Source: an uncultured Neisseriales bacterium
GTDB lineage: Bacteria; Pseudomonadota; Gammaproteobacteria; Burkholderiales; Aquaspirillaceae
NCBI GenBank assembly: GCA_937871815.1
Contig: CALMOJ010000145.1
Span: forward strand, 1-34,854
Direction of reading: 5' to 3'
Length of the DNA stretch: 34,854 bases
Positions 26,731 through 34,815 of the stretch are shown piece after piece. Below the pieces are notes generated by a model that was not told the DNA's origin, did no database searches, and saw nothing but the letters and a program-made list of their open reading frames with translations. The stretch's first letter is position 1, and the number at the start of each line of letters is the position of its first letter. The position numbers and the translations under genes are program-made.

Positions 26731-27612
26731 TTACTTGTTTTTGCCTTGAGCAAACAGGGAGTCCAGTTTTTGCTCATAAGCGTGGTAGTTGATCGTTTCG
26801 TACAAATCCATACGGGTTTGCATGGTATCGACCACGTTCTTTTGTGTGCCTTCTTTGCGCAGGGTTTGGTAGACGTTCAGCGCGGCCTTGCTCATGGCAC
26901 GGAAGGCAGACAAGGGATACAGCACCAAAGAGACATCGGCTTCGGCCAGCTCTTGGGTAGTGAACAGCGGGGTGGAGCCAAATTCGGTGATATTGGCCAG
27001 CACAGGCACTTTGACCGCTTCGGCAAACTGCTTATACATGGCGAGGTCGGTAATGGCTTCTGGGAAAATCATGTCGGCACCGGCTTCAACGCAGGCGCAC
27101 GCACGGTCGATGGCGGATTGCAGGCCTTCGACAGCCAAGGCATCGGTACGCGCCATAATCACAAAGCTGTCATCGCGGCGGGCATCTACGGCGGCTTTGA
27201 TGCGGTCAACCATTTCTTCTTGGGTGACGATGGCCTTGTTAGGACGATGGCCGCAGCGTTTTTGCTGCACTTGGTCTTCGATGTGCACAGCGGCCACACC
27301 TGCGCGTTCCAAGCCACGAATGGCGCGAGCAATGTTAAACGCCCCGCCCCAGCCGGTGTCGATGTCCACCAGCAAAGGCAGGTCGGTCACGTCGGTGATA
27401 CGGCGTGCATCAATCAGCACGTCTTCTAGTGTGGTGATGCCGAGGTCAGGAATACCGCAAGAGCACGCAGCAACGCCGCCGCCAGAAAGATACAGGGCTT
27501 TAAAGCCAGACTGCTCGGCCAGCAAGGCGGCGTTGGCGGTGACTGCACCCACCACTTGCAAAGGTTTTTCGGCTGCTACGGCTGCTCTGAAACGTTGTCC
27601 GGCTGTCATCAT
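26731..27612 (-). CDS. prpB: 2-methylisocitrate lyase
   Basis: PrpB cleaves 2-methylisocitrate to pyruvate and succinate, the last step of the cycle. The 293-residue protein belongs to the isocitrate lyase/PEP mutase superfamily. KRCGH (118-122, catalytic C120) is followed by RPNK, as in PrpB. The metal-binding aspartates in [11 protein letters not shown] and the EDQ motif (VHIEDQVQQ) are in place. GGAGA lies about nine bases before ATG 27612. It is the first gene of prpB-prpC-acnD-prpF and is divergent from rpoE. Confidence 0.95.
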   Translation of the reverse strand: MMTAGQRFRAAVAAEKPLQVVGAVTANAALLAEQSGFKALYLSGGGVAACSCGIPDLGITTLEDVLIDARRITDVTDLPLLVDIDTGWGGAFNIARAIRGLERAGVAAVHIEDQVQQKRCGHRPNKAIVTQEEMVDRIKAAVDARRDDSFVIMARTDALAVEGLQSAIDRACACVEAGADMIFPEAITDLAMYKQFAEAVKVPVLANITEFGSTPLFTTQELAEADVSLVLYPLSAFRAMSKAALNVYQTLRKEGTQKNVVDTMQTRMDLYETINYHAYEQKLDSLFAQGKNK

Positions 27613-27665
27613 TGTTGCGTCTCCATGTGTCGGGGTTATGCGCTTGTTTATACGCTGACATCTTC

Positions 27666-27680
27666 AATCAAAGATTGATT
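27666..27680. promoter_or_regulatory. Inverted repeat upstream of prpB (candidate operator)
   Basis: AATCAA (27666-27671) and TTGATT (27675-27680) form a perfect 6-bp inverted repeat around AGA. It lies right next to the proposed prpB -10 box, on the downstream side, which is a typical place for a repressor site. No equivalent was seen upstream of prpE. Confidence 0.35.
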
Positions 27681-27706
27681 CTAGCAAGTGCTTGGTTGAG
27701 CCGCAA
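27678..27706 (-). promoter_or_regulatory. Candidate sigma-70 promoter for the prpBC-acnD-prpF operon
   Basis: Read on the minus strand, TTGCGG (27706-27701) and TAGAAT (27683-27678) are separated by exactly 17 bases. The -10 matches consensus at five of six positions and the -35 at three of six. The spacer is largely occupied by the 17-nt motif shared with prpE, so a protein bound there would cover the promoter. Confidence 0.4.
27683..27699 (+). promoter_or_regulatory. 17-nt motif shared with the prpE leader (candidate operator)
   Basis: AGCAAGTGCTTGGTTGA differs at a single position from 1845-1861 upstream of prpE. It starts 71 bases from the prpB start codon and lies inside the proposed prpB promoter spacer. 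It is also 116 bases before rpoE, so a role for that gene is not excluded. Confidence 0.5.
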
Positions 27707-27731
27707 ATACAATTTTTGCGCCATCCCGCGC

Positions 27732-27737
27732 TATAAT
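27732..27737 (+). promoter_or_regulatory. Perfect -10 hexamer upstream of rpoE
   Basis: TATAAT is a perfect sigma-70 -10 sequence, 77 bases before the rpoE start. No -35 hexamer with 15-19 bp spacing can be recognised, and I saw no GGAACTT-type sigma-E -35 element in the divergent region. Confidence 0.35.
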
Positions 27738-27814
27738 CGGCGGCATATTACCTGCCCATCAAGGGCTATTTTTCACGATGTAATCCACTACACAGGCAGA
27801 GGCCTCCACAGCGC

Positions 27815-28414
27815 ATGAGCGAGAGGGAAATCGACCAAGAATGGGTGCGGCGTGTCCAGCATGGCGACAAGCACGCTTTCGATTTTTTGGTCAAAAAATA
27901 CCAACGCCGTCTAGCACGTCTGCTGTCTCGCTTTGTGCGGGACCCCGCCGAAGTGGAAGATGTCACCCAAGAAGCCTTTGTTAAAGCCTACCGCGCCTTG
28001 CCTAGCTTTAGGGGGGAGAGCGCGTTTTACACTTGGCTATACCGTATTGGCATCAATACAGCCAAAAACTACTTGGTCGCAGCCAAGCAACGCCCGATTC
28101 TTTCTGCGGACTTTGAAGACGAGGACGGTGACAAAACCAGTGCGGGCGAGCAAATCCCCGACCTCAACACCCCCGAAACCGAATATATGAACCGGCAAAT
28201 TGTAGAAACCGTGAACCAAGCGGTGGCTACCTTGCCTGAAGACTTAAGAACCGCAATTACCCTGCGCGAAATGGAGGGTTTGAGCTACGAGGATATCGCG
28301 ATTGCGATGGATTGCCCCATTGGCACGGTGCGTTCGCGCATTTTCCGTGCACGGGATGCCATCTCTGCCCAGCTCAAGCCTTTGTTAACCCCTGCCCAGA
28401 ACAAACGATGGTGA
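27815..28414 (+). CDS. rpoE: Extracytoplasmic-stress sigma factor RpoE (AlgU-type)
   Basis: The 199-residue ECF sigma factor directs RNA polymerase to envelope-stress genes. Region 2 is seen in FVRDPAEVEDVTQEAFVKAY and FRGESAFYTWLYRIGINTAKN; region 4 in LPEDLRTAITLREMEGLSYEDIA and CPIGTVRSRIFRARDAI, the -35-binding helix-turn-helix. Length and sequence fit RpoE/AlgU of beta- and gammaproteobacteria. The rseA, rseB, rseC and mucD genes follow directly. The ribosome binding site is weak (AGAGG at a long spacing), but no better start exists. Confidence 0.95.
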   Translation: MSEREIDQEWVRRVQHGDKHAFDFLVKKYQRRLARLLSRFVRDPAEVEDVTQEAFVKAYRALPSFRGESAFYTWLYRIGINTAKNYLVAAKQRPILSADFEDEDGDKTSAGEQIPDLNTPETEYMNRQIVETVNQAVATLPEDLRTAITLREMEGLSYEDIAIAMDCPIGTVRSRIFRARDAISAQLKPLLTPAQNKRW

Positions 28415-28421
28415 GTGCCTG

Positions 28422-28907
28422 ATGAAAGAACAACTCTCTGCATGGATAGACGGCGAACTAGACCCCGCTGCAGTTCAACACCTTTCTGGGCAGCTTAAAA
28501 CCGACCCCGAACTCTCCGACGCGTGGCACAGCTACCACCTGATTGGTGATGCACTGCGCCAGCCCAACCATCTTGCGGTGTCCGTTGCTGACCGCGTGGC
28601 CGCCCAGCTGGCTCACGAGCCAACCCTGTTTGCCCCCGCCGCTGTGCCGCCACGCGCCGCCCCTGCTGCGGGGCGGCTCAAGCTGTTCGCCCTAGCCGCC
28701 AGCACCGCCTTCGTTGCGGCCTTGGGGGGGTATCAGTGGCTGCATGGCGCGTCGCAGCCCGCTGAGGCCGTACAGGTCAGCACCGCACCCGAAGCCGCCA
28801 CGCCGGTACTGGCTGCCCTAGAAGACAATGCCTATTTGCTGGCGCACCACGACGAAACCAATCCCGCTTTGGTCAAAGCTACCCATACCAGCGAGGGCGT
28901 GCGTTGA
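28422..28907 (+). CDS. rseA: Anti-sigma-E factor RseA
   Basis: RseA holds RpoE at the inner membrane until it is proteolysed under stress. The 161-residue protein begins with the RseA cytoplasmic domain (KEQLSAWIDGELD, then SDAWHSYHLIGDALR), has one transmembrane segment (about residues 86-104) and a short periplasmic tail. GGTGAG overlaps the rpoE stop and serves as its ribosome binding site. Its TGA overlaps the TTG start of rseB, so the two are translationally coupled. Confidence 0.92.
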   Translation: MKEQLSAWIDGELDPAAVQHLSGQLKTDPELSDAWHSYHLIGDALRQPNHLAVSVADRVAAQLAHEPTLFAPAAVPPRAAPAAGRLKLFALAASTAFVAALGGYQWLHGASQPAEAVQVSTAPEAATPVLAALEDNAYLLAHHDETNPALVKATHTSEGVR

Positions 28908-29878
28908 ACCCTTATCTTGCTCCTTGTCTAGCTGCCCTGACGGCAGCGAGCAGCATGGCTTTGGCCGTGCCCCTGTCCGATGCCGAAGCCAGCCAACAGC
29001 TCAAACGGATGGCACAAGCGGCACGCCAGTTGGCTTATAGCGGCGTGTATTCGCAGCAACTGGGCAACCAGCTAGCTTCCTTTCGCCTGACCCGCCAAGC
29101 CGATAACAGCAGCGTGCACGAAAAGCGCGAGTCCCTAGACGGGGCAAGCTGGGAAGTCATCAGCACCGGCAATGACAGCACTGCCTATGCCCCCGACCCT
29201 CGCACTTTGCTGATTGCCAAGCTCAGTGCCAAAAAAGCTTTTCCGCGCTTGCTGCCAGAGAACCCCGCTGACCTACTGCCGTTTTATACCGTCCGCACCT
29301 TAGAGGACGACCGTGCCGCTGGCTTCCGCTGTACTTGGCTGGCACTCGAACCCCGCGACACCCTGCGCTACACCTACCAATTTTGCCTTGAAGCCAAAAC
29401 AGGGCTGCTGCTTAAAGCCACCGTCCTGACCCCGCAAAAAGTCGTAGTTGAGCAATTTGCCTTTACCCAGCTTCAGCTTGGGGCGAGCAAGGACAAGCTC
29501 CCGTTTCGCGCCAGCTTCCCCATGAGCCTCTCGCTCAATCCCCCCAGCACCAGCCCCGTCGAAGACCGCCCTGCCACTGACCGCCCCGACCCGCGCGACC
29601 TCCCCACGGGGTTTAAGCTGTTGCGCGACACCAAACGCAAGCTGCCAGGCCATCCCTTGCCGGTGCGACACTTGGTTTACAGCGATGGCTTGGCGACCTT
29701 TTCTATTTTTGTTGAGCCGGCGGCTCCAGAAGCCAAGCCCCACCTTAGCACCAAATACAGCCAAGGCATGATGCACACTGCCATCCATCAACAGGGTGAC
29801 AGCATGGTCACGGTGCTGGGCGATTTGCCCGAGGCTACCTTACAGCACATCGCCAACACCCTCCGCATTAAGCCCTAA
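28904..29878 (+). CDS. rseB: Sigma-E regulatory protein RseB (MucB)
   Basis: RseB is a periplasmic protein that binds RseA and shields it from the DegS protease, and it senses mislocalised lipoproteins or lipopolysaccharide. The 324-residue product starts at a TTG that overlaps the rseA stop as TTGA, with GAGGG upstream. The first about 21 residues (MNPYLAPCLAALTAASSMALA) are a signal peptide. The MucB/RseB N-domain (RQLAYSGVYSQQLGNQLASFRL) and C-domain (LPTGFKLL, HLVYSDGLATFSIFVEP) are recognisable. Confidence 0.92.
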   Translation: MNPYLAPCLAALTAASSMALAVPLSDAEASQQLKRMAQAARQLAYSGVYSQQLGNQLASFRLTRQADNSSVHEKRESLDGASWEVISTGNDSTAYAPDPRTLLIAKLSAKKAFPRLLPENPADLLPFYTVRTLEDDRAAGFRCTWLALEPRDTLRYTYQFCLEAKTGLLLKATVLTPQKVVVEQFAFTQLQLGASKDKLPFRASFPMSLSLNPPSTSPVEDRPATDRPDPRDLPTGFKLLRDTKRKLPGHPLPVRHLVYSDGLATFSIFVEPAAPEAKPHLSTKYSQGMMHTAIHQQGDSMVTVLGDLPEATLQHIANTLRIKP

Positions 29879-29880
29879 CC

Positions 29881-30381
29881 GTGACCGCTGCCCCCCTTGT
29901 TGTTGACGCACGCGTGGTTGCGATAGAGGCTGACCATGCATGGGTAGCGTTGCAGCCGCATTCACCCTGTGGTCACTGCGACCCCGTTCATGGCTGCCGA
30001 TCCTTGTCGATGGCGCGGCTATTTCGTCCCCAAGCCGCCCCTCACCGTGTAGACAATCCCCTTGCCGCCCAAGTCGGCCAGCGCGTCGAAGTCGCCCTCT
30101 CCGCCCAAGGGGTGCTGACCAGTGCCGTGTGGGTCTATTTGCTGCCGCTGAGTGCCTTGTTGGGCGGGGCTTTGCTAGGCACGCGCTGGGGAGATGGCAT
30201 CGCCTTGGTCTGTGCCTTGCTGGGCTGGGGGCTGGCTTTAGGGGTGACCCGCTGGTGGGCGACGCACCATGCCCAATCTGCTGCTTTTCAACCGTGCATT
30301 ACCCGTATTTTTTCTGACGATGACGTGACCTTGAGGGACTCTTCTCCATGCCAACCTACATCCCCTTGTTCAAAAAACTAA
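29881..30381 (+). CDS. rseC: Sigma-E regulator RseC (MucC)
   Basis: RseC is a small inner-membrane protein that modulates sigma-E activity; family members are also linked to iron-sulfur or electron-transfer proteins. The 166-residue protein has the N-terminal cysteine cluster C30, C33 and C39 (CGHCDPVHGC) and two transmembrane helices (about 78-98 and 101-121). It starts with GTG two bases after the rseB stop. Its last 34 bases overlap the start of mucD, including the cysteine-containing tail SPCQPTSPCSKN, so the C-terminus is unusual in composition. Confidence 0.88.
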   Translation: MTAAPLVVDARVVAIEADHAWVALQPHSPCGHCDPVHGCRSLSMARLFRPQAAPHRVDNPLAAQVGQRVEVALSAQGVLTSAVWVYLLPLSALLGGALLGTRWGDGIALVCALLGWGLALGVTRWWATHHAQSAAFQPCITRIFSDDDVTLRDSSPCQPTSPCSKN

Positions 30382-31805
30382 TCCCCAGTGCCATGCTGGC
30401 AGCGGGTTTGTTACTCACCCCTGTGGTGAGCCATGCCGCACTCAGCAATCTGCCTGACTTTACCCGTCTGGTCGAAACCCAAGGGCGGGCAGTGGTCAAT
30501 ATCAGTGCCCGCCAAACGGCCCGCACCCCCGCGCCAAGAACCGGTAATGGCATGGTGCCGGATGAGCTGCTGAACGACCCTTTGTTCTCCGAATTTTTCC
30601 GCCGCTTCGCCCCGCAGCAGCAAGCCCCCCAACAGCAAACGCCGCCCCAACGCTCGCTGGGCTCTGGCTTTGTACTGTCGTCGGACGGCTACATCATGAC
30701 CAACGCCCATGTGGTCGGCAAAGCGGACGATATTACGGTCAGCACCCCCGATAAGCGGGAGTTCAAAGCCAAGCTGGTCGGCGCAGACACTCGTACCGAT
30801 GTCGCGCTGCTCAAAATCGAAGGGGCGAATCTGCCTGCAGTCACCGTTGGCAACCCTGCCCTGCTCAAGGCGGGGGAATGGGTGGTGGCGATTGGTGCGC
30901 CCTTTGGCTTTGATAACTCGGTAACCGCAGGGATTGTGTCGGCCAAGGGTCGGCAGTTGCCGGGGGATGCCTACGTGCCCTTTATTCAAACCGACGTGGC
31001 GGTGAATCCTGGCAATTCCGGCGGGCCGCTGTTTAACTTAGACGGGCAAGTGGTCGGGATTAACTCGCAGATTTACAGCCGGTCAGGTGGATTTATGGGC
31101 ATCTCGTTTGCCATTCCGATTGATGTGGCGATGCAAGTGGCTGAGCAGCTCAAAACCAAAGGCCGGGTGTCTCGCGCCATGATTGGGGTGTCGGTGCAAG
31201 AAGTCAGCCGCGACTTGGCCACTTCCTTTGGCTTGCCCCGCCCCGCCGGTGCGCTGGTTTCTGCAGTTGAACCCAACGGTGCCGCTGACCGTGCAGGGCT
31301 GAAGGCCGGCGATATTATTTTGAAAGTCGGCGGCCATGCAGTGGAAACCGCAGGGGATTTGGCGCGGCTAATTGGCGGGGCACGGGTTGGTGAGCCGCTG
31401 CCGCTTGACATCTGGCGCAACAAAGCCCCTCGCACCCTGACCGCCCACCCCACCGAAGTGAAAGACCCTGGGCAAGCGGCGGCACGCACTCCCAATGCGG
31501 GTGCCCCTGCTACGCCGCTGGTGCTGAAACGCCTCGGCTTGCTGCTGGCTCCGATTAACCCCGCTCAATTGCAGCGGGCAGGCTTGCGCTTTGGTTTGGC
31601 GGTGCAACGGGTAGAGGGCAATGCCGCACGGGCTGGGGTGCAGCCTGGGGATGTGTTGATTGGGTTGGGGAATGAGACGCTGGCCAGTGCCGAGGTGCTG
31701 GTGGAGCGGGTGAGTACGGCGCGTACCGGTGAAACGCTGGCGTTAAAGATGCTGCGCGGTAATGTGGTGCTGTTTGTGCCCGTGCTGGTGGGGGAGGGGA
31801 ATTGA
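30348..31805 (+). CDS. mucD: Periplasmic serine protease MucD (DegP/HtrA family)
   Basis: MucD degrades misfolded envelope proteins and dampens sigma-E signalling. The 485-residue protein has a signal peptide (first 30 residues, cleavage near SHA-AL), a trypsin-like domain with catalytic H121 (NAHVV), D151 (TDVALL) and S224 (GNSGGPL), and two PDZ domains (about 265-355 and 390-480). A glutamine- and proline-rich linker (QQQAPQQQTPPQ, about 90-101) precedes the protease domain, as in DegP-type loops. It is the last gene of the rpoE operon. Its stop codon lies inside a short IS605-type hairpin motif. Confidence 0.95.
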   Translation: MPTYIPLFKKLIPSAMLAAGLLLTPVVSHAALSNLPDFTRLVETQGRAVVNISARQTARTPAPRTGNGMVPDELLNDPLFSEFFRRFAPQQQAPQQQTPPQRSLGSGFVLSSDGYIMTNAHVVGKADDITVSTPDKREFKAKLVGADTRTDVALLKIEGANLPAVTVGNPALLKAGEWVVAIGAPFGFDNSVTAGIVSAKGRQLPGDAYVPFIQTDVAVNPGNSGGPLFNLDGQVVGINSQIYSRSGGFMGISFAIPIDVAMQVAEQLKTKGRVSRAMIGVSVQEVSRDLATSFGLPRPAGALVSAVEPNGAADRAGLKAGDIILKVGGHAVETAGDLARLIGGARVGEPLPLDIWRNKAPRTLTAHPTEVKDPGQAAARTPNAGAPATPLVLKRLGLLLAPINPAQLQRAGLRFGLAVQRVEGNAARAGVQPGDVLIGLGNETLASAEVLVERVSTARTGETLALKMLRGNVVLFVPVLVGEGN

Positions 31806-31839
31806 CATCCTCCCCTGCTTAAAAGCAGGGGATTCCTAC
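31802..31839. repeat. IS200/IS605-type end hairpin, solo
   Basis: TTGACATCCTCCCC...GGGGATTCCTAC encloses a perfect 10-bp stem, TCCCCTGCTT (31811-31820)/AAGCAGGGGA (31823-31832), with a 2-base loop. From memory this layout is characteristic of ends of IS200/IS605-family elements, where a subterminal hairpin is the recognition site of the transposase. No transposase is adjacent. The mucD stop (31803-31805) falls in the TTGAC at its edge. It also sits between convergent genes and may help end transcription. Confidence 0.55.
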
Positions 31840-31855
31840 TGCGGTAAACAGGTGC

Positions 31856-32074
31856 TTAATCCGCCTCCGCACTAGGCGATTTCCGCTTGGGGCGGGGCTC
31901 AATCACCCCCTCCGCTTTCAGCTGCTGGCGGCGACGGGCGGCAAAAAATAGCAGCCAACTGGGAAACACCCCCAGCACCAACAGCAAAAAGCCCGCCATC
32001 GGCAGGTTGTCTGTGCCGATCACCACAACCAGCATCAACACCACATACAACCAGCCTATCCATAAGATATACAT
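31856..32074 (-). CDS. Small two-helix membrane protein of unknown function
   Basis: The 72-residue product has two hydrophobic helices (about residues 3-19 and 25-45) and a basic, hydrophilic C-terminal tail (RRRQQLKAEGVIEPRPKRKS). Start ATG 32074 has AGGAGGGG at five bases, and this site lies in the end of recJ, whose stop is one base before the ATG. A longer reading frame upstream to 32227 overlaps recJ and is not supported. It is probably co-transcribed with recJ. I do not recognise a function. Confidence 0.7.
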   Translation of the reverse strand: MYILWIGWLYVVLMLVVVIGTDNLPMAGFLLLVLGVFPSWLLFFAARRRQQLKAEGVIEPRPKRKSPSAEAD

Positions 32075-32075
32075 C

Positions 32076-33764
32076 TCACCCCTCCTGCCAGTAGTCCACA
32101 AAAAGCTGCACCAAACGCGCGCCCCGCCACTCGTTGACATTGAGCTGATAGACCGCCTCAATCTCCTGAGGCAGTGGCGCGTTTTGGTTAAAGAGCATGG
32201 CCTCAAACACCGCGCCTTCACGGGCAAGCTGAAGTTTTAAGTGCTTTTCCCCCACCACACGCTGCGACACCACGCTAAAACGGTCAACAAAAGCAGGTGC
32301 AGGAAACCCCTGTCCCCATACGCTTTCGCCCAGCAGCTCGGCGGTCGCCAAGTGCAGGTCAGCGGTGGGCAGGCTGCCATCGGTTTCGAGGGTACGGGTG
32401 AGCTGGGCAGCCGTTAGCCATGCTTGCCCCACGGCTTCAAATGCAGCGGTAAACGTCGCTACACCGGCTTCGGTCAAGGTCAAGCCTGCCGCCATTGCGT
32501 GACCACCAAACTTCAGAATCAAGCCGGGGTGGTGCTTATCAACCCAGTCCACCGCATCCCGCAGATGAAACCCCGGAATCGACCGCCCCGAGCCTTTGAC
32601 CTCGCCGGCATCGCTCGGGGCAAACACCATGACGGGCCGGTGATACCGCTCCTTGAGCCGCGAGGCGACAATGCCCACCACGCCCTGATGCCAGTCGTCA
32701 CGGTAGAGGGTCAGCGTGGCACGGTCTTCGGGGGTAAAGTCAGCCAGATGGGCGAGGGCTTCGGTCTGCATACCGGCTTCAATGTGGCGGCGTTCGCGGT
32801 TAAGGGCATCGAGCTGCGCGGCATAGGCTTGGGCTTGGCGGGGGTCGGTAGCCAGTAAACAGTGGATGCCGACGCTCATATCATCCAGCCGCCCCGCTGC
32901 ATTCAGACGCGGCCCAATCATAAAACCAAGGTCAAAGGCCGTGGCGCGGGCGGCGGTACGGCCAGCAGCGGTAAACAGAGCGGCCACACCGGCACAGGCC
33001 TTGCCTTGCCGGATGCGCTGCAAACCTTGCTCGACCAAAATACGGTTGTTGTCGTCCAGCTTGACCACGTCCGCCACCGTCCCCAGCGCGACGATGTCTA
33101 AATACGCCGCCAAATTGGGGGCAGGCTGCTGGGCAAACGCCCCTCGGCGGCGCAGCTCGGTACGCAGGGCAATCAACACATAAAACATCACCCCGACCCC
33201 TGCCAGCGACTTGCTGGGGAAGGTGCAGCCCGCTTGGTTGGGATTCACAATCAGGGCGGCGGGCAGGGTGTCGGCGGGCAAGTGGTGGTCGGTAATCAGC
33301 ACCTCTATCCCCCGTTCCCGTGCGGCTTCGACCCCTGGGGCACTGGACATGCCGTTATCCACGGTCAAAATCAGCTTGGGGGCACGCTGGGCGGCCAAGG
33401 CAACAATTTCGGGGGTGAGGCCATAGCCGTACTCAAACCGGTTCGGCACCAAAAAATCGACCCGCGCCCCCAAGGCCGTCAAGCCCTTGACCGCCAAAGC
33501 ACAGGCGGTCGCGCCGTCGGCATCGTAGTCTGCCACCACTAAAATCGGGGCGCGGCTGGCAATCGCATCGGCCAAACGCACGGCCATCGCCTCGGCGTTT
33601 TTGAGCTGGCTGGGGGGCAGTAATCGGCTGAAATCGTAATCAAGTTGCGCCCGCGCCGCCACGCCGCGTGCGGCAAACAGTCGCGCCAACAAGGGCGGCA
33701 AACCTTGGCGGCTCAGGGTGTCAAAAGCAGCAGCGGGAACAGGGCGGGTCAGCAAGGCAGGCAT
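32076..33764 (-). CDS. recJ: Single-stranded-DNA-specific exonuclease RecJ
   Basis: RecJ is a 5'-3' single-strand exonuclease in recombination, mismatch repair and replication-fork repair. The 562-residue protein has the DHH-family motifs: VVADYDADGATA, TVDNGMSS, ITDHHLPAD, IGPRLNAAGRLDD and HQGVVGIVASRLKE, followed by GSGRSIPGFHLRDA in the DHHA1 part. All metal-binding aspartates and histidines of these motifs are visible. I chose ATG 33764 because the protein then starts as other RecJ proteins do; the upstream extension to 33890 overlaps the RpfE-like gene. The ribosome binding site is poor, so translation may depend on coupling with that gene, 25 bases away. Confidence 0.95.
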   Translation of the reverse strand: MPALLTRPVPAAAFDTLSRQGLPPLLARLFAARGVAARAQLDYDFSRLLPPSQLKNAEAMAVRLADAIASRAPILVVADYDADGATACALAVKGLTALGARVDFLVPNRFEYGYGLTPEIVALAAQRAPKLILTVDNGMSSAPGVEAARERGIEVLITDHHLPADTLPAALIVNPNQAGCTFPSKSLAGVGVMFYVLIALRTELRRRGAFAQQPAPNLAAYLDIVALGTVADVVKLDDNNRILVEQGLQRIRQGKACAGVAALFTAAGRTAARATAFDLGFMIGPRLNAAGRLDDMSVGIHCLLATDPRQAQAYAAQLDALNRERRHIEAGMQTEALAHLADFTPEDRATLTLYRDDWHQGVVGIVASRLKERYHRPVMVFAPSDAGEVKGSGRSIPGFHLRDAVDWVDKHHPGLILKFGGHAMAAGLTLTEAGVATFTAAFEAVGQAWLTAAQLTRTLETDGSLPTADLHLATAELLGESVWGQGFPAPAFVDRFSVVSQRVVGEKHLKLQLAREGAVFEAMLFNQNAPLPQEIEAVYQLNVNEWRGARLVQLFVDYWQEG

Positions 33765-33789
33765 GGTCGGTCTTTGGTCAGCACAGCAA

Positions 33790-34815
33790 TCAGCAGAAGG
33801 ACAACGAGGACAAGGCGCGGGGCTGTCGCCAAAACCGCCAGCAGTGGGTGCGGCTGATATGGCAGTGCATCCCTGTTTTCCCCGGCACAATCAGGTCAAT
33901 CGACTGCAGCTGGCCTTGGGTCAGGGCTTGGCGGAGGGGGGCAAACCACTGGGTTTCGAGCTGTGCCAGCCGCTGCTGCCAGACCCAGCCATCGTGGTAA
34001 GTCGCGGGGCTGTCCAGCGCGTCTAGCCACACCCATGCGGTTTTGCTCTGCTCGGCCAACCAAGCAGGGGTGACGGCCTCGGGCAGGGCATCGGCAGGCA
34101 CCCCCGCCGCGCAGGCCAAAGCCATCACCAGCGCGTCGTCCGCCCAGATGGTTTCGGCAGGGGCGACGGGTTTGGCGGTTTTTTCTGCGCCGCCCCACCA
34201 CCATAGGCTGTTGAGCGTCGGCAAGCCAGCCGCTTCGCGGGCATCGTTGACCGGATGCGAAAACAGCAGCATTTGGATTTCGTTCAGCCGCTGCCGCCAT
34301 AGGGTCGCGTGCTCGCCCTGCGGCAGAAAATCATCAATATTGTGCTGCACCACCGCCGACAGGGCGGCAAATTCAGCGGCGACAGGGGCGGCACTGCACA
34401 CATACCAACGTTCGGGCGCGGGGGCGTAAAACACTAGGCCATCGGCTGCAAAGTGGGCATTTAGCGTGGCAATCAGCGCGTCGGCTTCGGCTTGGGTGAT
34501 GTCCAGTACCCGATGGTCGGCCAGCAGCAAGCCATCCCCCTCGATTTGCAGGTGCACAGGGTCGGCGCGGAGCCAGTGCCCTTGCTGCGGCATCAGCCCA
34601 TCGTATTTGGCCGAGAGCAGCGCGAAAGGGGCAGGCTGCGGCAAGGCAAAACCGTGGGTCAGCACGCTGGCTGTCTCGGTGGTAAAGGGCACACACCGCC
34701 CCCGCCCCAGCAGCCAAGACAGTGCGGGCAAGGCGAGGCTCTGGCTGGCAGCAGCACGTTCATCGGGGTTGGGCCAAATCAGCGAAGGCACCAGCAGGGT
34801 CAGTGCAGTGGCCAT
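33790..34815 (-). CDS. RpfE-like / COG4255 conserved protein upstream of recJ
   Basis: The 341-residue protein belongs to a family found upstream of recJ in beta- and gammaproteobacteria, annotated as RpfE-like regulatory protein (the Xanthomonas rpf cluster has rpfE beside recJ) or, on remote similarity, as phosphoglycerate-mutase-like. Conserved stretches are ALSWLLGRG, HWLRADPVHLQ, YAPAPERWYV and LNEIQMLLFSHPVNDARE followed by LNSLWWWGGA. No catalytic residues of phosphoglycerate mutase are evident. ATG 34815 has GGAG seven bases upstream; a TTG at 34827 is in frame but less likely. Its molecular function is not known. Confidence 0.85.
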   Translation of the reverse strand: MATALTLLVPSLIWPNPDERAAASQSLALPALSWLLGRGRCVPFTTETASVLTHGFALPQPAPFALLSAKYDGLMPQQGHWLRADPVHLQIEGDGLLLADHRVLDITQAEADALIATLNAHFAADGLVFYAPAPERWYVCSAAPVAAEFAALSAVVQHNIDDFLPQGEHATLWRQRLNEIQMLLFSHPVNDAREAAGLPTLNSLWWWGGAEKTAKPVAPAETIWADDALVMALACAAGVPADALPEAVTPAWLAEQSKTAWVWLDALDSPATYHDGWVWQQRLAQLETQWFAPLRQALTQGQLQSIDLIVPGKTGMHCHISRTHCWRFWRQPRALSSLSFC

